This document shows, in pieces, positions 58,377 to 64,000 of a DNA stretch of 64,000 bases. The notes below the pieces were generated by a model. The model was given only the letters and a program-made list of their open reading frames with translations, was not told where the DNA came from and made no database searches. The translations under genes and the position numbers were made by a program. Source of the stretch: Pinus tabuliformis. Taxonomy: Eukaryota; Streptophyta; Pinopsida; Pinales; Pinaceae. The stretch covers positions 1,076,819,369-1,076,883,368 of the forward strand of contig CM062820.1 of assembly GCA_031772625.1 (NCBI GenBank). Direction: 5' to 3'. Position 1 is the first letter of the stretch, and every line of letters starts with the position of its first letter.

Positions 58377-59451
58377 TTAAATTTATCTAATTATTGTAAT
58401 TAGTTTAATAATTCCAAAATTGGTCCATTTGATCCTATTTCCATGGATCTGAAATGACCTAAAGCGATATATTTATCTATAGATTAATTTAATAATGAGA
58501 AGCAGAGAGTGTGTGGGGGAGTGATTTTTCCAACCAAATATTATAACCAGTCTTTCTACAACCTATCATTTTAATTATTAACCAATCCTTATGAAATCAC
58601 TATATTATCCTTTGGTCACACATATATACACATATAGAATTGTAGTTTGACAAAGAAACTAAGATGGGAAAGTGACGGTTTTTGTTGCTCCTCTGTCATT
58701 CCTGAAACCTCCCACTCATGCAATATAAAAGCATTGTAGGGAATTTTGTTAACATAGAAACTAAGCATTTATTTTATTATGTAAGTGGGAGGTTGCAGGA
58801 GTGTTAGAAGAGCAGCAAAATCCGTCACTTTCCCGGCTTAGTTTCTTTGTCAAAAAAATTCCCTAAAATGTCAATTTCCTATTAATAAAAAGCCATCACT
58901 CAACAACATCAGGATCATGTGTCATGGAGTACTTATCCCAGAATTTCGAGAGGGGAGCACATAAGGGAACAGTCGAGTTGACTGGGCGTTAGTCTAATGT
59001 ATAAAGGATAGCAAAGGAGTTCAGGATAACATGAAACAGAAGTGGGACCACTGATACTATTGAATCTGCCTAGAGGCTAATGCGGTGTGCTTTGGGTACA
59101 AACCTAGGAATGGAAACTGATGGAAGTTAGGGTCAACACTTGATGGGAAAATCCTAGAGTTTTTCTTCCAGGACATTTCTCGTGTGCTCTTTGTGAAAGG
59201 TCTGGGTAAACATAAGCGCACTCTAACGCGTACAAGCCGACAGATCAAAGGAGCAGAGCCTTGACCATGAGAGTTGGCCAAATTGTGGGTAAGTTTAAAG
59301 CATTGGGAGCTTAGAAAGTGGGGCCACTTGTGACTATTAGAATAAAAGGTTTGAGCCCGCAGTTTTATAAAATGGTAAGTCCCTCCTCCTTTTGATGATC
59401 TATATGTATATTGGCTTTGTTGACTATTGCCAAAGGATTTCAATTGCAGTG
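58377..59451 (+). repeat. 3' LTR of the Gypsy element, left part
   Basis: This part aligns with the 5' LTR up to ccaaaggatttcaattgcagtg at 59451. There the LTR is interrupted by the insertion at 59452-63482 and resumes at 63488. Within it, 58646-58854 carries a foldback not present in the 5' LTR. The LTR pair differs at many sites, so the element is old. Confidence 0.85.
58646..58854. repeat. Foldback (inverted repeat) inside the 3' LTR
   Basis: The left arm 58646-58731 (tttgacaaagaaactaagat, gggaaagtgacgg, acctcccact) pairs with the right arm 58768-58854 (agtgggaggttgcagg, ccgtcactttccc, gtttctttgtcaaa). The loop is about 36 bases. The 5' LTR at the matching site has only part of the right arm. 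Confidence 0.85.
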
Positions 59452-60413
59452 TGTTAGTGTCCTATGTTATAGTATTCAAAAGCCAAGCTTAGTCTTTTAT
59501 TATTTTGGTCATTTTGTAAAGTTTTTCTATGATCTCTTAGAGATCAATTCATTAGTATTTTAATATAAGTGTGGGATCATATGATTGGTTTAATTCTAAG
59601 TAGTGTTATGTTTAAAATGTTTCAAATAATGATGGAAATAACCATTAATTATTTAAGGTCTAAGTTTAGAAAGCTTAGAGGAATGTTTCAATTTAATCAT
59701 GAGTGAAGATCATAATAGATTTGAATTTCCATCATTGATTCGAGTTCAGTGGTGTCATGTCAAGTCATTTGTAAGGTCTAGTCATCATATCATCATCTTT
59801 GTAAGTTAATGTTGCACTTATCATTTGCGCTGCACTTTCATATTTGAATTTGCAACTAATCATTGCAAACAATGAAGGCTTGGAATGCGTGAAAGGTGAA
59901 AAAATCATGTATTTGGATTTCAAAAATCCATCGAACCAGTTCCTCCTCCTCCCCAGATGTTCTTAACATCCAAAGGAAGTCATTGTGCTTTGTTTGCAAG
60001 GGTTCACTGTGCTTCTGCAAAATTGGAGGCTTTCTTGTGCCACGATCAATCTCAGGTTCCAAAATTATTTTCTCTAAGATAATTCACATTGTATGTTGTT
60101 AGTTTCATCTTTATTAATCGAGAATAATTCCCAAGAGAGCTCACATCCCTCATAAACTTGAATGCACTGTGATTTCCTACTACGCTTGTGTATTTGAAAT
60201 TACGCTGTAGATAAAAATAAAAAACTGTTGCATTTGGGTTTGAGAGTTGATTTTTTTTGTCTAAATTTGTTAATATAGAGATTTTCATTCAAATTTTTGG
60301 ATAAACCCTCATTTAAAACCCTAATTCCATAGCTGCAACACTATTTCTGTGCTAAATTGTTAAGCATTGTAATTTCCTTGAGAAACCCTAGAATTCATCT
60401 TTTATTGTGATTC

Positions 60414-61990
60414 ATGACAACACCAGACAAAAAGAAGAAAAAATGGGGAGACATAGTTAGGTTTGAGCCTCAAGGTCTTACCCTGATAAACTCAGATCCA
60501 ACGATTAGGGTTGCATTTGAGCATACTGGCTGCATCAGATTTTGTGAAAAGATACAGGGTTACAGTATTCAACTAACCAAAGAGTTTTCTTTGAACTTCA
60601 CTAGGGTAGATGTTAAGGTTGGAGAGTTGAGTTTACAGTGTTAGAGGTTACCATTTCAGTTGCTATAGAGATCCCTCTACAAGGAGAATGGTGGTTCAAG
60701 GGCATGCCTCTAGACATAGTCAACTACAAGGATTTCTTATAGCCAAAGTACAAAAACAAGGAATATGGAGCTATTGTGCCAAGGGAATATCTATTTGAAC
60801 CCTATAGAAAACTACTCAAGGTCATCTAGAGGTATTTCACTTGTGAAGGTAGATTTGGGAGATTTTATCAGTATCATTTCAGGTTGTTAATGCATTTCAC
60901 AGGTAAAATCCCTTTGACTATGCGTTTTTACTTGTTTAGAAGCATTGGTAAGATGGCAGATAAGGTTTAGGGAAACAAAATTCAAGTAGAGCCCAATCTC
61001 TTTCATTTTTCTTTAACCAAATTGTTAGTAGTGGAGGAGTTGAAAAAGAAAAATCATTCACTGAAAGAATTATTGGATTCATCCAATTTAACAGCTAATT
61101 TTCTAACTAGCCCTTGGAGTAAAAAGGATACACCTTCATATGTGACAAAGGATATTCAATCAGTAGTGGAGAGCTCAGTAAAAAGGCCACTAACTTCAGT
61201 TGATTCATCAGACAAGAAAAAGGGTAAAAAATTTCATTTTTCTCCTGAGGTGGTGGAGGCTCCTAAGAAACCACTCACAAGGGTTGCTGCGAAGAGATTT
61301 CCAATGGATAAAACACCTAAACAACCAATTGATGTTCTAGATACCATACCAGAGAAATTTGAGTTAGATGATAAGGATAAGGAGATTGTAAAACTGCAAG
61401 AACAGTTGAAAAGGGCCCATTTAGTCATTGCCTAGCTACAACATGATAACAGGGAGTTGAAGAAGAACATTTTGGAGAAGACACCTAAGAATGATGAAGT
61501 AAAACTAGTGATGAAGACAAATCCATCTTCCACTAAGTCTAAAGGTAAAGAAAAGGCAGCAACAAAGAACATTCAAAAGATAGAGACCTCATCAGCAAGA
61601 ATTCTTGTAACTAGGTCCTCAACTAGGAAGTTGCAACTACAGAAGGAAGAGTCAATACAAGAAGAGAAGAAGGTTGAGTTGGATGAAAGGCATCAGACTT
61701 TCCATAGGCTAATGAAGTAGTTGAAGAAAGCTCAAAATGAAATTAATAGGAGGGAACAAGATGAAAGGGCTAGAGAGAAGATACATGACCACTTGAACAT
61801 CTGTGAGCCATCATTGTTTGATGCCAAGTATATGTTGAAGAGAAATCTACTCTTACATAGAAAACAAAAGAATATTTGCAGGAAAAAAACTTACTTTGAA
61901 AAAGGAGCTGAGGACTACAAAACAACAATTGCAAGAGGCATTGAAAGAAAACTAGAAAGAAGAAAGAGCAAACTTAGACTTGTTAGCTGA
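60414..61990 (+). pseudogene. Decayed conifer-type gene of unknown function within the 4-kb insertion
   Basis: The frame starts MTTPDKKKKKWGDIVRFEPQ. It continues with EFSLNFTRVDVKVGELSL, then shifts by one base near 60635 and goes on as EVTISVAIEIPLQGEWWFKG, REYLFEPYRKLLKVI and FGRFYQYHFRLLMHFTGKIP. It then reaches a Lys/Pro/Ser-rich linker (61120-61330) and a coiled coil with VKLQEQLKRAHLVIA (61388-61432), ending near 61990. In-frame stops at 60738, 60828, 60968, 61433 and 61718 are all TAG, at places where CAG (Gln) would fit the context. No known domain is recognised. The globular-linker-coiled-coil layout is like the pseudogene at 35227-38085. I know similar sequences only as uncharacterised conifer predictions. 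Confidence 0.62.
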
Positions 61991-63482
61991 GGCAACTAAG
62001 GTTTAAGTTTGAACAGGTACTCAAGATCAATTTTGATTTTTACCCTTTTTTTAATTACATCATCCTATATCAATCATATCCCCTACGTTTTTGGAAGTTT
62101 TGGGTAAAGGAAGCAATTGACATAGTAACGCAGCATAGTCGTTGCACTACTATCAAAAGCATTAAGTTTTAGTAGAAGATCGGTGTTTTTTGTGTTGTTT
62201 CTTATGAATGGAGGCTCAAGGAGGTTTTTAAGAATTCCAGTATCATTAGCAAATCATGTTTATCAACCATATACCCCAAAATTCAGTAAAATATAGGTAG
62301 GTTTAAATTTGTTGAGCTTTTGTTGTAGATGATGATTTTGATGGGTGGAAGTATACAATTTAGATAGGTGTTTTCCAATGGGTGTATGATGATTTAGGAG
62401 TTTTGTTTTACTTGTTGGGCACATCAAGAAGTACAGGGCATGATCGGAATCTTGCAAACGATCAACTCGTTGCGCGTTCTGTTGCATTTTTGTTGAAGAA
62501 GGGAGTAGCACAACGAATGCACTGTGCTTCCACACAGTCAACACTTTGACCATGAAATTTGTATCTAAACTTCATGTAATTGACTCTCATGGTCATGGTA
62601 AATGTCTTGAGGTGTTTTGGAGGTTTGAAATTGGTTTTTATGTATGTATTTAATGTATTTTGTTTAAGAATTTCTTAGTCAAAACAGTTTCCTAGTTTTT
62701 AAAGAGTAGTTCTATATTCGTTGTTGAAGGCGAAAACTGAATCTTTTTGGGAAATTTTGTTCCTAAAGGAAGAAAATAATTGTTTGTTATCTATATATGA
62801 TGTATTTTTTACTAAGAAAAGGGTTGGTCAGGGTTAGAGAAAGAAGACACTGTGCATTGTATATATTCATTAAAGTTTCAGTGAATGATGAAGGCTTAAG
62901 TCAACTTTTACAGGGATTCATGTGTCAATTTCTTATGGTGATGTTTTCTCCCGTGTATGTGAATTTTCTCTCTTGTTATAATCATGCTTGATTTGTTATG
63001 TCTTCATGTTTAGTTAAGCTAGGATTTATTTCAGAATTCACTGTGCTCTGTTATAGCTTACTAAACATTTAATGTTTTTCTTCCATTGTGACATCTAGAA
63101 TTCATCCTCAGTTAGATGCTTTAGATGTTATCAATTCCACTACTCCTCTGCTCACCATCTCTACAATGAAATTTGACAAAAAACACCATAAGGATTTCCT
63201 ACCTTTCCCTTGTCTAAGGTTTCCTCATTTTCCCCATCATATCACTGAAAATCATTAACTCCATATGACTCCATGCCCAATGGATTTTCCCTCTTCCCTA
63301 CCATCAAACTGTTAAATCTATTCCTCTATGATATTAATACCTAGCCTAAGACCTAAGTGACTGAAGAATCATATAGAGAGATCCCTCTCTGAAACTATAA
63401 GGGTTAGATTCCAGTTTTAAAGTGGTTTGTGGTTACCTTTGGGTTCCTCTCCTCAACTTGGAGGAATTGCGAAGTGCTAACA
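61991..63482. other. 3' noncoding part of the 4-kb insertion
   Basis: No gene is seen. The last 150 bases include agagatccctctctgaaact, gggttagattcc and cctcaacttggaggaattg, ending GTGCTAACA at the insertion edge. If LTRs exist, the 3' copy should lie here. I could not match it to the DNA at 59452-60400 by eye. Confidence 0.5.
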
Positions 63483-63487
63483 CAGTA

Positions 63488-63570
63488 GTTCTAGTTTGAT
63501 TTTCGAAATTAAAGGGACAGTTTAGGGCCTAGCCTACAATATAAAATTTTAGAAAGTAAGGTCTGGACCA
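63488..63570 (+). repeat. 3' LTR of the Gypsy element, right part
   Basis: The stretch gttctagtttgattttcgaa, then attaaagggacagtttaggg, ending ggtctggacca matches the last 83 bases of the 5' LTR (54757-54836). It is separated from the rest of its LTR by the 4-kb insertion. Confidence 0.88.
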
Positions 63571-64000
63571 TTCTCCAACATCCTCAATTCCTTGTTTGTA
63601 GTATACTCACAATTTTAATTCAAATATATAACTTCCTTCTTGAAATTTGAATTTTTACATAACCATTCTCCATGTCTACAACTTTCTACTTTAGGTCCAC
63701 AAATTTCAAATTCTAATGTACAATATTCATCAACCAATTTTTTGGAATTTTAACTTCCAATAAACTATTCAACATGTTGAAGTAAGTACACTTCCATTTC
63801 TAACATAGTTTAGGGTTTTTTGGTCAAATTTAGGGTCAACATCTAAAGATAAGTCACACATTTTGGTAAGGGGATTGAGTTACAAAAACCTTGATTGAGC
63901 AGAGAGTGTATCTTTGATAAGGTTTTTGGTTAATGCATCACTTAATTGAGGCTTTAATAGACACTAGAATTAGGGTTTTCAATTCACAAAAAGTAAAAGC
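63571..64000. other. Intergenic DNA to the end of the window
   Basis: AT-rich sequence without a recognisable gene or repeat. Confidence 0.45.

Larger units (their letters stand above)
59452..63482 (+). mobile_element. 4.03-kb insertion with TG...CA ends and 5-bp target duplication, carrying an unknown gene
   Basis: The insertion splits the Gypsy 3' LTR. The left flank is cagtg (59447-59451) and the right flank cagta (63483-63487). Removing the insertion and one flank restores the order seen in the 5' LTR (tatggtg followed by gttctagcttgg). The ends are TGTTAGTG and GTGCTAACA, a short terminal inversion typical of LTR retrotransposons. However, I see no internal copy of either end, no RT, integrase or gag, and no convincing primer-binding site. 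The only coding remnant is the pseudogene at 60414-61990. It may be a LARD-like element whose LTRs I failed to pair, or a different type of gene-carrying transposon. Confidence 0.8.

Noticed and set aside
62263..62991. Short frames in the 3' part of the 4-kb insertion
   Set aside because: They are short, on both strands, without recognisable motifs.

Overview
The window looks like nuclear DNA of a seed plant with a large, repeat-rich genome. A conifer is most likely, perhaps Cupressaceae or Taxaceae. The reasons are the AT-rich spacing, a plant NLR gene, decayed Copia and Gypsy elements, plant-type LINEs, and two gene families that I associate only with predicted proteins of conifer genomes. 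That assignment rests on memory of the families, not on a search. I see no rRNA, intact tRNA gene, CRISPR array or bacterial feature.

Layout. 1-1.6 kb: nothing recognisable. 1.66-16.24 kb: a very large inverted repeat, with arms of about 6.5 kb around a 1.5-kb spacer. Each arm carries an RT-deleted LINE, an AT-rich tandem array, a cluster of tRNA-like box-B motifs, the captured 5' end (first exon) of a plant CDK-like kinase gene, and a 0.75-kb terminal tandem unit. 16.4-25 kb: a pyrimidine-rich tract, a degenerate 75-bp minisatellite, a decayed gene of a plant transposase-like family (DUF7869 type), and AT-rich DNA. 25-34.4 kb: a Gypsy-type LTR edge, the 3' half of a Copia element with its LTR, and a nearly complete LINE. 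35.2-38.1 kb (minus): a decayed conifer-type gene of unknown function. 39.2-42.9 kb (minus): the 5' half of a second Copia element of the same family. 43.1-45.2 kb (minus): Gypsy gag-protease remains. 48.7-51.3 kb: the only clearly intact gene, an NLR-type immune-receptor-like gene. 51.3-53.7 kb: its flank, with duplications and a SINE bounded by target-site duplications. 53.7-63.6 kb: a Gypsy element whose 3' LTR is split by a 4.03-kb insertion with TG...CA ends and a near-perfect 5-bp target duplication; that insertion carries a decayed non-retroviral gene.

How it fits together. Apart from the NLR, nearly everything is nested, dead mobile DNA. The NLR encodes two tandem copies of its N-terminal module. 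The nucleotide-binding part (P-loop, kinase-2, RNBS-B) is missing, but the ARC region, winged helix and LRRs are kept, so it should not switch by ATP binding. Many premature stops in the dead elements are TAG where glutamine (CAG) is expected. Three such sites are confirmed by comparing the two Copia copies within the window. This is the pattern expected from deamination of CHG-methylated cytosine. The inverted repeat could fold into a long hairpin RNA and act as a small-RNA source if transcribed. That last point is inference.
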